From contig JAWKLZ010000001.1 in the NCBI GenBank assembly GCA_041392475.1, forward strand, positions 3,348,001-3,412,000: DNA of 64,000 bases, read 5' to 3'. The notes under the pieces were generated by a model. That model saw only the letters and a program-made list of their open reading frames with translations. It did no database searches and was not told the DNA's origin. Source of the DNA: Chitinophagales bacterium. GTDB lineage: Bacteria > Bacteroidota > Bacteroidia > Chitinophagales > UBA2359. The translations under genes were made by a program, and so were the position numbers. Shown piece after piece: positions 44,459-53,652 of the stretch; position 1 is the first letter of the stretch; each line of letters opens with the position of its first letter.

Positions 44459-47401
44459 TTAATTATCAATTTTTTGTGTAAAAATTAAGTCGCCACTTAT
44501 TTGATTTTTGTTGTACTGGCTTACCTTCAAAAACAATCCCCCTGAGAAGCATACTAAGACCAATCCTCCTAAAACACTCCAACCCAATAGCCCCGTATAA
44601 GTCCACCCAAAATCCAAGGGTCGTTGATTGCCCTGGCTCACTAATGCCGCCCAATAATAAGGATGTGCATACGCCGATTCTGTTTCTTGTAGATAATCAA
44701 TTTTGGCTTGTCGAAGTGCCTCGTCTTTGGTCGAGCCATTTTGGAGGTGTTGGTAAAAATGCAGCATCACCTTTGCACTTGCCGCATCGTCTATTTGCCA
44801 AAGCGACATGACCGTACTTGGACAACCCGAATGGACAAATGCCCGACTCAAACTCAAAATTCCCTCTCCCCGACTCAGCTTCCCATAGCCCGTTTCGCAA
44901 GCACTCAACACAGCCATTTCTGCATCAATCTTCCTATTGTACAACTCATAGGCATACAAACGTCCTTCATTATCCTGTTCCTCCGTATTCGCAAACAACA
45001 TGACCGAGTACATCGGGTCTGCATCGTCAATCAGCGTATGGGTTGAAAAGTGCAAAATGGAAGCCTTGCTACACGCCTGTTTTACAGCACTTTCGTTGGC
45101 ATCAGATCCATAATAAAAATGCCCTTCAAACATTTGGGAAAGCACATCGAGTTCAAATTTGGAGTGGATCAAGGCAGGTAGGTTTTGCAAAATACTATCT
45201 GCAATGCCTCGCTCCGCCAAAGCATTTTCTCCCACTGCAAAAGGCGCAAAAGCGGTGATTGAAAACTCCTTTGAAGCCAGTTTTTTCTCTTGGCTTTTCT
45301 TCAAAAGCGTGGCAGAATAGGCATAACTCACTCGGTATTTTTTCAGCAAATAAGGCAATTGTTTGTACTGTCGCTTGGTCGTATCGGGCATGGCGGTCAG
45401 CAAAACTTCAAAAGGCACATACCCCAAAAGCCCATCGGGAATCACCACCAACTCTTCTCCTTCAAACCCTTGCAGCGACTCCGCCAATAAATTTTCATAC
45501 AGCCAAGAAGCACTTTCTGCAAACTGTCGATATGCCTGTTGAGGCGTTTCCACCACCGCTTTTTTGTCAGACAGCGAACGATGCAAAGCTTCAATATGTA
45601 ATTGCACCAAGCCCATATCCGCTATTTCAATTATCCGACTCCTCCCCTTCCTCACACTCGCCACATAACCTTTCTCTTCCCCCATAAAAAACTCCAACAA
45701 TAAAGCATTGGGCGCAACCAAATCTTGCTGTACTTCAGCTAACAAAATGGGTTCGAGGTCTTGTTGGTAGTCTTTGTAGTTGGGATATGTCTCAGCCGTT
45801 TTTTTCAGTGTGCGTTCGAGTGCTCGTTTGGTATTGAAAATAGAATCTTGAAGGTTTTGATAGGTTTTTCCAGTGCTGTGGCTTTTTTGGTACGCCAAAC
45901 TTGCAATTGTATTTTTTAGAGTTGCAAGGTGCTGTGAAAGGGAATCAGGAATCTCTGTAAATTGCAGGGCTTCTTGTTCTTGTATGGATTCGAGTAGAAC
46001 GGCGGCTTTGCTGCGTTCGATGAGAGAGAATGCTTGGGAGGTGTGGGAGGGGGAGTTTTGGCTTAGTTGGTGGGCGGTGTAGATGGCTTTTTCGTATATA
46101 GTTTTTAGATCACTACCCCAGAATAATTTATCGGATTGGTCTATGTAAGCGGTTCTAATATTGCTGAGAATATCTAAGGCATCTTCGTAGTGATGGAGGA
46201 TTTTTTTTAGTTGAGTTAGGTCAGATTGAGAGTTTTTTTGTGCGGTGAGTGCGTCCCCCATTCGTTCTAATGCTATTGTCACCCAAGTATCTGGCTGTAT
46301 CGCATTGGTTTGGAAGAAGTGAATGAATGGCTGGTTTTCTACTAAACAAAAATTAGGCGGCAATAATGCTTCTAAGGCTTGTTCATACTGCTCATATGCC
46401 AAATGAGATTTTTCTTGTTTTTGATATAAATCACCTATACTTACTAAAATTTTGGCAGTTTCTCGGTGATGAAAGCCATATACCTCCAAACTGTATTTTT
46501 TCGCAACTTCATAATTTTTCATAGCAAGTTGAAGTCTGCCTTCCTCCGAAAAAGTTTGTCCTATTTGATAATATCCAAAAACTATTGAAGAAGAGTCTTC
46601 TTCTACTTCGGCAACTTCAATCGCTTTATACGCCCATTTTTTCGCTTCATCAATATTTTGTTTCGCTAACTGGGTTTCAGAAATACGGAGATAACTTAAG
46701 ACATCTTGATAACCATAGAAGTCCAAAGCCTTATTGTAATAAACCAATGCACTATCGAGATTACCCGTTGCAGTAAAAGCTGCTCCGATATTGTATGAAA
46801 CCCCTCCTGACATATAGTGAGATTCCTTTTTTAGGTAAATTGAAAGTGCTTGTTTTAGATAGTTCAGTGCCTGTTCATTTTCACCACGTACTATTGAAAT
46901 CCAACCGATATTGTTGTATATAGATTCTACTCCTTTTAAATCTCTACTCTTTTCTATCCATTGGAGGCTAAGTAAGTAGGCATGAAAAGCTTTATCGAAC
47001 TGACCGTCTGTGAAATACAAGTATCCAAAGAGGTTATAGAGTTTACCAATGGTACGAGAGTCCATATTGGCTGATAAGGATGTATCCAGTGCCTCCCTTA
47101 GTTCTTCAAATGCTTGAAGTAGTTTTTGTTGTTTGGCAAGAGAAAGCACAATAAGCCAATTGGATTCATACCATTTTTCCCAATTACAAGATTGAAGGAA
47201 AAATGGTTTTGCTTTTTTAGCATGATAATAACAAGAGTCGTATTGAGGGTCTTGTAGTCCATAAAAAAAATCTGCCTTAGCTATATATTTTTTTGCAGTG
47301 CTATCAGATAAATTAACAGCATAAATTATCGTATTGTCAATAATGAACATCAACAATACAAGTAGTAAATTCCTATAAAATTTGGATTTGGAGAAAATCA
47401 A
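44459..47401 (-). CDS. TPR-CHAT protease, membrane anchored
   Basis: The 980-residue protein has an N-terminal signal or anchor (NLLLVLLMFIIDNTIIYAV), tetratricopeptide repeats at about 45-345 (for example LYNLFGYLYFTDGQFDKAFHA, YNIGAAFTATGNLDSALVYY), helical linkers and a CHAT peptidase domain at about 580-920. Catalytic residues are His788 in LHFSTHT and Cys835 in VLSACETG. A membrane helix near residue 950 (LGWSVLGGLVLVCFSGGLFL) precedes a short basic tail. TPR and CHAT should therefore face the periplasm. It starts 26 bp after the DUF7619-like gene, so the two form an operon that is now cut by an insertion sequence. CHAT proteases are caspase/separase relatives. Confidence 0.88.
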   Translation of the reverse strand: MIFSKSKFYRNLLLVLLMFIIDNTIIYAVNLSDSTAKKYIAKADFFYGLQDPQYDSCYYHAKKAKPFFLQSCNWEKWYESNWLIVLSLAKQQKLLQAFEELREALDTSLSANMDSRTIGKLYNLFGYLYFTDGQFDKAFHAYLLSLQWIEKSRDLKGVESIYNNIGWISIVRGENEQALNYLKQALSIYLKKESHYMSGGVSYNIGAAFTATGNLDSALVYYNKALDFYGYQDVLSYLRISETQLAKQNIDEAKKWAYKAIEVAEVEEDSSSIVFGYYQIGQTFSEEGRLQLAMKNYEVAKKYSLEVYGFHHRETAKILVSIGDLYQKQEKSHLAYEQYEQALEALLPPNFCLVENQPFIHFFQTNAIQPDTWVTIALERMGDALTAQKNSQSDLTQLKKILHHYEDALDILSNIRTAYIDQSDKLFWGSDLKTIYEKAIYTAHQLSQNSPSHTSQAFSLIERSKAAVLLESIQEQEALQFTEIPDSLSQHLATLKNTIASLAYQKSHSTGKTYQNLQDSIFNTKRALERTLKKTAETYPNYKDYQQDLEPILLAEVQQDLVAPNALLLEFFMGEEKGYVASVRKGRSRIIEIADMGLVQLHIEALHRSLSDKKAVVETPQQAYRQFAESASWLYENLLAESLQGFEGEELVVIPDGLLGYVPFEVLLTAMPDTTKRQYKQLPYLLKKYRVSYAYSATLLKKSQEKKLASKEFSITAFAPFAVGENALAERGIADSILQNLPALIHSKFELDVLSQMFEGHFYYGSDANESAVKQACSKASILHFSTHTLIDDADPMYSVMLFANTEEQDNEGRLYAYELYNRKIDAEMAVLSACETGYGKLSRGEGILSLSRAFVHSGCPSTVMSLWQIDDAASAKVMLHFYQHLQNGSTKDEALRQAKIDYLQETESAYAHPYYWAALVSQGNQRPLDFGWTYTGLLGWSVLGGLVLVCFSGGLFLKVSQYNKNQISGDLIFTQKIDN

Positions 47402-47426
47402 TTTCGAAACATTAAAAAATAAAATA

Positions 47427-48025
47427 TTAGGTCATTCTTAATTTAATTATACAAATAATTAATAACAATATTATGACGGATAAAATTAAAGTAATTTTAT
47501 TAATTATTTTTTCACTATATATACATTTATAATATTTTATCTTTGTTGTCACTTTATTAGTAGGAATAACTTCAATTGGTATATCTCCTTTAAGGTGATG
47601 ATAAAATTTAATATTTGCCTTGTTACTTATAATAGTCTCAGCTATATATGGTTCCTTTATAGAGGCACTATACGTTACAAAACCTTTGCTCTCGTCAACA
47701 TTAGAATTACCTTCTAAAGTTTTTGCAGAGGGGAGTTTAATGTCATCAAATATGAATAATAATTTATCTTCTACCCATTTTTTTTCACACGGATGTGAAG
47801 ATGAAATAATTTTAACATTATTTTTTTCTAAGTACTCAAAATCAAAAAAATCTTCAATAATAATATTACTTACATCATCCCCTTCAATATTCTGAAAATC
47901 AATATAATAAATTAAATCATGCCTTTCTTCGTCAATATAAACTATATCATGTGAAACTGTTTTATAATTAGGATCTTTAGGGGGCTTTTTCACTTCATTA
48001 CGAATATAATCAGTGTCTGTATATA
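47427..48025 (-). pseudogene. C-terminal part of IS-interrupted DUF7619-like membrane protein
   Basis: The visible frame starts at a GTG (47991-47993) but is open back to the insertion. Its sequence (DLIYYIDFQNIEGDDVSNIIIEDFFDFEYL, then KLLFIFDDIKLPSAKT, FVTYSASI and TNKVTTKI) follows the pattern of the DUF7619/DUF11-like Ig-fold domain often found in type IX secreted proteins. Instead of a sorting domain it ends in a membrane helix (ITLILSVIILLLIICIIKL) and a short basic tail, so the protein is anchored. Joined to the upstream part it makes a 479-residue protein with no frame error. Confidence 0.75.
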
Positions 48026-48033
48026 AACAATTA
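48026..48033. repeat. Left target-site duplication, AACAATTA
   Basis: The 8-bp sequence AACAATTA directly precedes the insertion sequence; the identical copy stands at 49364-49371, directly after its right end. Confidence 0.9.
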
Positions 48034-49363
48034 CTGATTATAACGGATTGCTGTGATTTCGATATCCTCCTAACGAAGCCGCGATTAACAAATTCTGTAA
48101 CCAGTCATGATGATAGACAAATCCGTTGAGTCTTGCCGCAGGACTGATTAAGACAGCTGATTCATCCCAAGCCTGTAAACAAGAGGGTGAAAAATTATGA
48201 AGAAGGGCAAAAGCTCTGAAATTATGAGTAGTGCTAAGTATATCTCCATGAAACATTTGGGAGTTGTTGGCATGTCTATTCATTGCCCTCATGGATCTAT
48301 CTATCATGTTGGAGGTTTTGTGTGCTTTGGGAAAGTCAAAATGTGCTAACCACTTGTTTTTCTTTTTACAGAGTTTAAGAATATTATCTTTCATGGGGCA
48401 GGAAGGCACATTCTTAGCTGTCCATTCCCGAAGCCTTCTTATATGTTGTGCGAATTGTCTTTTTGAAGTAGTTCGATAAGCCTTCCACACCTTATCTGCT
48501 GCTGTATTGAAATAGTCTTGAATCTTTTTTGTAGCTCTGTCTCTAATTTTTAGAAAGGCGTGTAAGAAACATTCAATGACTTGAATATTTGGATAGAGTT
48601 TTTGCCATGCGTTCTGTGTAGCTGTCCACCCATCTGTATTTACTGTATTAGGTTGGTAGTCAGATGACACATCCTCTGCTTCTTGTTTGAATACACCATA
48701 AGCTTCTTCCAAAGAATCCGCATCTGCGCCAGAAGAAACTTCCATACCTAAAAAACAGTTTTGTCCCACAGTTGTAGCCACATAAGCTTTTTTACCTTGT
48801 ATTTTTACATGGTGTTCATCTGCTAAAATATCGGAAGGTAATTTTTCTGGGTCATGGATGGTTGTGCCTACAATGCTATAATCACTAAAACAATTATAGA
48901 GGCGGTACCACCACATCGCATTGTATCCAAAAGCAAATGCCAATGCCCAGAAAGGAACACCGAACCGCTTTAAGAACAAGCCTTTAGAAGCTATATACGT
49001 CTTCGCTCTGCAATAAGGCAGAATGAAACTTGGGCGTATTTGATAATTTTGTCCCGCTACTTTTATTTTTCGCATTTGGATATTCATTTTTTTCGACGGC
49101 CGAGTTTTGCCGTTAAGCACATAACCTTTAGTCATTTGTGCAGGAAATAACTCGGGGCTTGTTGCCCATATTTCGCTAATTATTTGGCGAGCTATTTTTG
49201 GGTCGTTTAAAAATGAATCGTATTTATTTTCCAAAATCGGTAATACAATCGTACAATTTTTGTTAATTTGAGATGCCATTGAATTTGCACTTGTTTGGTT
49301 CGTACTTTAAACATAAGCTTTTTCAGTGGCTTTTTTATTATCACAGCAAAACGTTACAATCAG
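48034..49363 (-). mobile_element. 1330-bp insertion sequence, IS256-like
   Basis: The ends are 24-bp imperfect inverted repeats matching at 21 positions: CTGATTATAACG followed by GATTGCTGTGAT on the left, and CTGATTGTAACG followed by TTTTGCTGTGAT reading in from the right. The element is flanked by an 8-bp direct duplication (AACAATTA). It contains one transposase gene whose stop codon lies inside the left repeat. Size, duplication length and transposase motifs fit the IS256/mutator superfamily. Deleting the element and one copy of the duplication joins two halves of a gene in frame. Confidence 0.93.
48038..49279 (-). CDS. Transposase of the IS256-like element
   Basis: The 413-residue DDE-fold transposase cuts and pastes the element. 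Likely catalytic residues are Asp154 (ILADEHHVKIQGKKAY), Asp216 (NTDGWTATQNAW) and, in place of the usual Glu, Asp327 in NMIDRSMRAMNRH, with spacings of 61 and 110 that suit IS256-type enzymes. The CxxH pair after the second Asp (ECFLHAFLKIRDR) is also typical. The gene is intact from ATG to stop, so the element may be active. The exact IS family should be treated as provisional. Confidence 0.85.
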   Translation of the reverse strand: MASQINKNCTIVLPILENKYDSFLNDPKIARQIISEIWATSPELFPAQMTKGYVLNGKTRPSKKMNIQMRKIKVAGQNYQIRPSFILPYCRAKTYIASKGLFLKRFGVPFWALAFAFGYNAMWWYRLYNCFSDYSIVGTTIHDPEKLPSDILADEHHVKIQGKKAYVATTVGQNCFLGMEVSSGADADSLEEAYGVFKQEAEDVSSDYQPNTVNTDGWTATQNAWQKLYPNIQVIECFLHAFLKIRDRATKKIQDYFNTAADKVWKAYRTTSKRQFAQHIRRLREWTAKNVPSCPMKDNILKLCKKKNKWLAHFDFPKAHKTSNMIDRSMRAMNRHANNSQMFHGDILSTTHNFRAFALLHNFSPSCLQAWDESAVLISPAARLNGFVYHHDWLQNLLIAASLGGYRNHSNPL

Positions 49364-50204
49364 AACAATTAATAGTACTATTTTCACCTTCTGGTTTAAA
49401 TTCATTGGGTTTCATACCAATACCTGCCGTCATAGTTGCTTCTACTAAGAAAGGCATATTATTCTGTGGAAGATTATCTTTAACTAATGCTTTAATTACT
49501 AAATTTCGTTGCTCTTGTCTTTCAGAATTAAGATTATAAAACATATACGATATATATCTTTCTCCTATTTCAAGAAATTCAAATTCACTTTCATGAATAA
49601 TAACATTTTCGTTAGTAATTGTAACTGCTTCTGGTGGATAATCAATCCTTACTATGCCATTTATTGGACTACCCTCGCATTGGAAATTTCCATTCTCTAT
49701 TGTAATTATATAGTAAACATAATCTTCCGTATCTGTGTCATCACTAACGGGATCCCAGCTTTTAATAATATTGATGTCATGTCCACTGTCCAAAACTCTA
49801 AGTGCGCTACCCGAATCATGAATAGGTAAAATGTTATATCTGATAGGGTCAGTAGGTTTATAGCGAGCATTAGAATGTAAAGATATATAAATATCATTAA
49901 TACTACGCATAAATTGATTATTATTACTCATTTCAGTAATGTAATTACCATCGCTAAATAACCAAAGTAACTCAACTTCATCGCTAAAATCTTTTATTTG
50001 TGGGGGACTACTTTCATAGAAATATTTCACTTTAGGTTGAAACTGGACTCCAAAAGAGTTAGAGGAGTTCCCTACTGGTGGTATGGGATAAAATAATAAT
50101 TCTCCTCTTGTAGGATCTTCTTGTCCAAACCCTTCAACTAAGAAAACACACAACAAAACACCAACAAAAAACATCTTCTGGACTAAATTCATAACAGATT
50201 GCAT
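49341..50204 (-). pseudogene. N-terminal part of IS-interrupted DUF7619-like protein
   Basis: The frame has a signal peptide (FFVGVLLCVFLVEGFGQ) and about 260 residues of beta-rich sequence, including EVELLWLFSDGNYI, DYVYYIITIENGNFQCEG, IVRIDYPPEA and RNLVIKALVKDNLPQNNMPFLVEATM, as in secreted Ig-like domain proteins. The true sequence ends at STINC, where the duplication begins; the last codons to 49341 lie inside the insertion sequence. A later Met at 50190-50192 is an alternative start. Together with 47427-48025 it encodes an anchored periplasmic or surface-facing protein. It heads the operon that includes the TPR-CHAT gene. Confidence 0.75.
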
Positions 50205-50914
50205 ATTATGGTTAAATAAATAAGTGGTTAGGCTAAAAAATTATGCAATAGGGTTCTCTCAAAAAGTTTTATTAGAATGTGCTATAAAACAATTAAATAT
50301 AGCATTTTCTTTTTAAATAGTCAAGGTTCTTTATAAAAAACAAAACAAATACATGAATAAACTATAAATAACTGCCCAAGCAGGCTTTTCTACGGAATTT
50401 GTTTACCAATCATTAAGCATTGATAAACAATCCCGTAGAATAAAAACCTGTGATTTGGGTGGTCAATTGATTAGTGTGAAAAATAAATGTGTGTGTATGT
50501 TAATTAGATTAAAGTGAAATGTAATACGGGAACTAAGTTCGCACTTTGGGGAAGAAGTATGAACATGTCCCCGTATTAAGGTGGCTTTAGGTTTGAAGAG
50601 CAATTATGGTGGATTCTGGGCGAATCTATTGTCACTTAAAAACACTGTATCTTGGTTATTATTAAATTTGAGTCGGTTGGTTCGCATATGATGTGTGAAT
50701 AAATAGTTGAATAATTGCCTTTCAACCTTCTATACTTTTTATTTTAAAAAGGTAAACATAAAAAAAGAATTAGTGCTTAAAATTATTTTCCAATTCACTG
50801 ATAATCAAATTTATAAAATAAAATTATTTTTTTTTCACTGGCTTCAATATCCTATATTTCATTTCCCTTCAATTGTTTACCTTTATGACTTCAAAAGTAT
50901 AACTCTACGAAAGC
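50205..50914. other. Divergent intergenic region with two large stem-loops
   Basis: This 710-bp interval separates the DUF7619/CHAT operon from the sigma/anti-sigma operon. Two imperfect palindromes stand out. At 50381-50450 the arm CAGGCTTTTCTACGG with TTGTTTACCAAT pairs with ATTGATAAACAA and CCGTAG...CCTG. At 50522-50578 TAATACGGG pairs with CCCGTATTA, with inner pairs GTTC/GAAC and ACTT/AAGT. No open frame of coding character is seen. The stems could be operators, small RNAs or remains of mobile elements. Confidence 0.65.
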
Positions 50915-51520
50915 ATGAGCAACGACGAACTCCAAAAAATCATTCAAGCACTACAAGATGGTGATAACTCACCACTTAAACAGTTTTTTGAAGCACACGC
51001 TATGTACTGTGTCAAGCAAGTAAGGTCAAAAACAAATTGTGATACCACTGATGCCAAAGACGTTTTTATGGAAGCCTTATTGATATTGAGAGACAATCTA
51101 TTGAAAGGCAAAATCACTGAACTGACCAATGTAAAGGGCTACTTGGCCTCTACCTCTGTCAATCAGTGGAGAAAAAATTACCACAACCGAAAAAGAGAAA
51201 AGGAAAACCAATCGGACTTACAGGTGTATTTTTATGAAGAACGCAATGCTAATAAGGAAACATTCGACCATTTGATTGACCAAGAAATGAAGGAAGAACT
51301 GCAAGAAAAAAAACAACAACGATTGAAGCAAATACTGACCGCACTGAAATCAATCGACCAAAAATGCCAGAAAATTATAAAACTATTTTATGTCCAGCAC
51401 CTTAGTATGACCAAAATTGCTGAATTGGTAGGACTAAGCAATGCCAATGTTGCCAAAACCGCCAAACGACGGTGTTATTTAAAATGGCTCAATGCCATAG
51501 ACCAACAACAAACGAGCTGA
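50915..51520 (+). CDS. ECF sigma factor paired with a TPR anti-sigma-like protein
   Basis: The 201-residue protein has an ECF sigma layout: region 2 (CVKQVRSKTNCDTTDAKDVF, then LTNVKGYLASTSVNQWRKNYHNRKR) and a region 4 helix-turn-helix (LSMTKIAELVGLSNANVAKTAKRRCYLKWL). The linker is long and Glu/Lys rich. It starts a two-gene unit with the membrane protein 35 bp downstream and is divergent from the DUF7619/CHAT operon. ECF factors paired with a membrane protein are normally held inactive until the partner is changed or cleaved. Confidence 0.85.
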   Translation: MSNDELQKIIQALQDGDNSPLKQFFEAHAMYCVKQVRSKTNCDTTDAKDVFMEALLILRDNLLKGKITELTNVKGYLASTSVNQWRKNYHNRKREKENQSDLQVYFYEERNANKETFDHLIDQEMKEELQEKKQQRLKQILTALKSIDQKCQKIIKLFYVQHLSMTKIAELVGLSNANVAKTAKRRCYLKWLNAIDQQQTS

Positions 51521-51555
51521 CGATTCACCTGACTAACCTTCAATAAAATGGAAAA

Positions 51556-52359
51556 ATGGAAAGAACACCTAGAGAATGGGTAGAAGAATATATAGACAAT
51601 CTACTTACCCCAGAAGACAGACAATTGTTTGAAGAACAATTACAAACAGATGAAACATTTACGACAGAATTAAATTTACAATTGGATGCCATTGCAGCCT
51701 TACGTGCCTCGGAAAAAGTGAAATTGAAGCAGGAAATAAATACTTGGTGGGCGCAAATAGGTGAACCCATTTCAATAGCACAAGAAACAAACGCTTCTAA
51801 CAAGATTGTTCCTTTGGCCTCCAAAAAATACCTTTATCTAGCAGCAGCGATGATACTCATCTCACTGTCAATCGGATATTTGTACTTTGTCACCAATACC
51901 CATACTCCTTCCACCGAAACACTGGTTGCACAGTATCTTTCAGAACCCGCCACCATATCGTCCGATTCCAGAACAGCTACATCCTCCACTGACTCCCTCA
52001 GGACAGTTGCACAAAAACACTACAATTCAAAAGAATTTGCAGAAAGTATCCACCTGTTTACCCAACTTGTCAACACCCCCAACCCAACTTTTCTCGACCA
52101 CCTCTACTTAGGATTGTCTCATCTATATCTACCCAATCAAACTGATTTTTCACCCGCCATTGCCCACCTGCAACAAGTCTTAGAAACGGACAACGATTTT
52201 CACCAAAAAGCTAGTTGGTTTTTGGCATTGGCCTACTACAAAAATGGAAATACGCTAGAAAGCAAAAAAATATTGAAGGAAATATCCAATGAACCAGAAG
52301 GAGATTATGCTAAAAAGGCAGGTGAATTGCTGCAAAAACTAAACGACATGACTCCATAA
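51556..52359 (+). CDS. Anti-sigma-like membrane protein with TPR-like outer domain
   Basis: The 267-residue protein begins with a helical segment (residues 1-75, PREWVEEYIDNLLTPEDRQLFEEQL) typical of the cytoplasmic anti-sigma part of Bacteroidota ECF regulators. A membrane helix follows at about 95-116 (YLYLAAAMILISLSIGYLYFV), then a Ser/Thr-rich linker, then about 115 residues of tetratricopeptide-like helices (AQKHYNSKEFAESIHLFTQL, HLYLGLSHLYL, ASWFLALAYYKNGNTLESKKIL) that should lie in the periplasm. The role as keeper of the preceding sigma factor is inferred from topology and linkage; no zinc motif is present. Confidence 0.75.
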   Translation: MERTPREWVEEYIDNLLTPEDRQLFEEQLQTDETFTTELNLQLDAIAALRASEKVKLKQEINTWWAQIGEPISIAQETNASNKIVPLASKKYLYLAAAMILISLSIGYLYFVTNTHTPSTETLVAQYLSEPATISSDSRTATSSTDSLRTVAQKHYNSKEFAESIHLFTQLVNTPNPTFLDHLYLGLSHLYLPNQTDFSPAIAHLQQVLETDNDFHQKASWFLALAYYKNGNTLESKKILKEISNEPEGDYAKKAGELLQKLNDMTP

Positions 52360-52424
52360 ATTTAGATTTTGCTTATTTATTTGAAAGACAAAATTAATTG
52401 ATCACTAACCAGTTGCCATGTTTT

Positions 52425-53354
52425 TCATTCATTATATATATGCAACCCAATCTGTCTGTGAATTTTTAAAGAATTGTCCTCTCGTCTTTTATAAAAAATT
52501 AGCCCCGTTCCTTGAGTGTTACCCGTAAAACCAGGAACCGTCCACTGAACATAGAACTTCGAATATTGAATAATTCCATCGCTCACCTTTTCATAATCGT
52601 AAGTCCAAACTTGAATCGAATCTATTTTGACAGGATTTTTATGATAATCTATAAAATGCTTCTTTAAGTTTTCAATTCCATCTTTTTTTGTATTTGCAAA
52701 AGGATAATAAGTAGCATCCTCAGTATATGTTTCAATCAGCTTTTTGGTATCTCTGTCTCTTACACAATTTTCATTCAAGGCATCATAGGCATCCAATTCC
52801 AAAGGAATTTTCTTTCCCTTTCTTGGCATTAATCCAAGTGATTCTTCTTCAATCGAAAGTACCCTTAAGTTTGCAGGCGTATCTATTGGGTGATAATAGC
52901 CAAAAGCCTCTGCTTTCAGAAGTAGATTTCCATCATTTTTGTACTTCCAAACATTAAAATATTTGCCTTCATAGTATTTTTTATCGCTAAACTTTTTCTT
53001 AAAATTCCCAATTTCAAGTACCGTTTCACCAAAATCAAATAATTCTTCCGTCTCTTTTTGATATGCTTCTATATTCTGTTTTTTAAAAACCTCTGTATAG
53101 TAATTTTCTATCTGTTTTTTCCCATCAATTAGAGGATTGTATTCGGCCAATACAATGGCTTCATCCATATATAAATCAATAATTTTACTAAAATCTTTGT
53201 CTTTCGCAGCTTCAATCAATGATTGATTCAATTTTTGTACAGTTCCCTTCAAATCTTCTGCTGAGACCACATTGTTTTTCTTGCTTTCCATTTTCTCTTT
53301 ACAAGAAAATGTTACAATTAGTAGTGTCAGAATGATTGAAACATATTTTTTCAT
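52425..53354 (-). CDS. Lipoprotein with two SnoaL/DUF4440-like domains
   Basis: The 309-residue protein has a lipoprotein signal (SIILTLLIVTFSC). It then has two related alpha/beta halves of the NTF2/SnoaL type, each starting with a helix and the pattern of aspartates typical of DUF4440: AAKDKDFSKIIDLYMDEAIVL with GKKQIENYY, and RDTKKLIETYTEDATYYP with GIENLKKHF. The second half ends in QWTVPGFTGNTQGTGLIFYKRRE. Such domains bind small ligands or catalyse varied reactions; the function is unknown. It is transcribed alone, convergent with the anti-sigma gene. Confidence 0.75.
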   Translation of the reverse strand: MKKYVSIILTLLIVTFSCKEKMESKKNNVVSAEDLKGTVQKLNQSLIEAAKDKDFSKIIDLYMDEAIVLAEYNPLIDGKKQIENYYTEVFKKQNIEAYQKETEELFDFGETVLEIGNFKKKFSDKKYYEGKYFNVWKYKNDGNLLLKAEAFGYYHPIDTPANLRVLSIEEESLGLMPRKGKKIPLELDAYDALNENCVRDRDTKKLIETYTEDATYYPFANTKKDGIENLKKHFIDYHKNPVKIDSIQVWTYDYEKVSDGIIQYSKFYVQWTVPGFTGNTQGTGLIFYKRREDNSLKIHRQIGLHIYNE

Positions 53355-53571
53355 CTTACCTTTTTTGTTGGGTTAGTTGTTGGTAGTATACTGATTTTCA
53401 AATAATTCACGTCTTCAAGAATAAACTCCAAAAGTCTCATTCCACTAAGGTCTTCAATAAATCTAAATCTTTGCCCAACGAAAATCGGGTGAATTTCCTA
53501 TACTACCTTTCCTTGTTAACGGAACAGCTACTATTCCGTTTTCTCCAATTTTGAAAAGTTCATCCCATTTG

Positions 53572-53622
53572 CAAAACAAAAAAGCCTTGATTAGCAGACT
53601 GCTAACCAAGGCCTTTCACACA
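53572..53622 (-). terminator. Terminator of the trypsin-like protease gene
   Basis: AAAGCCTTGATTAGCAG pairs with CTGCTAACCAAGGCCTTT with few mismatches around 53580-53620. On the minus strand the stem is followed by TTTTTTGTTTTG, downstream of the stop at 53653. Confidence 0.8.
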
Positions 53623-53652
53623 AAGAAAAGAAAAACAGAAAGATACCTTTTC

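Noticed and set aside
47620..47895. Plus-strand open frame opposite the DUF7619-like gene
   Set aside because: It lies wholly opposite a frame with clear domain character and has no coding features of its own.
44459..52359. Type III-E CRISPR (Craspase) locus
   Set aside because: TPR-CHAT and ECF sigma genes are present, but there is no Cas7-11, Csx30/31-like gene, repeat array or other cas gene in the window.
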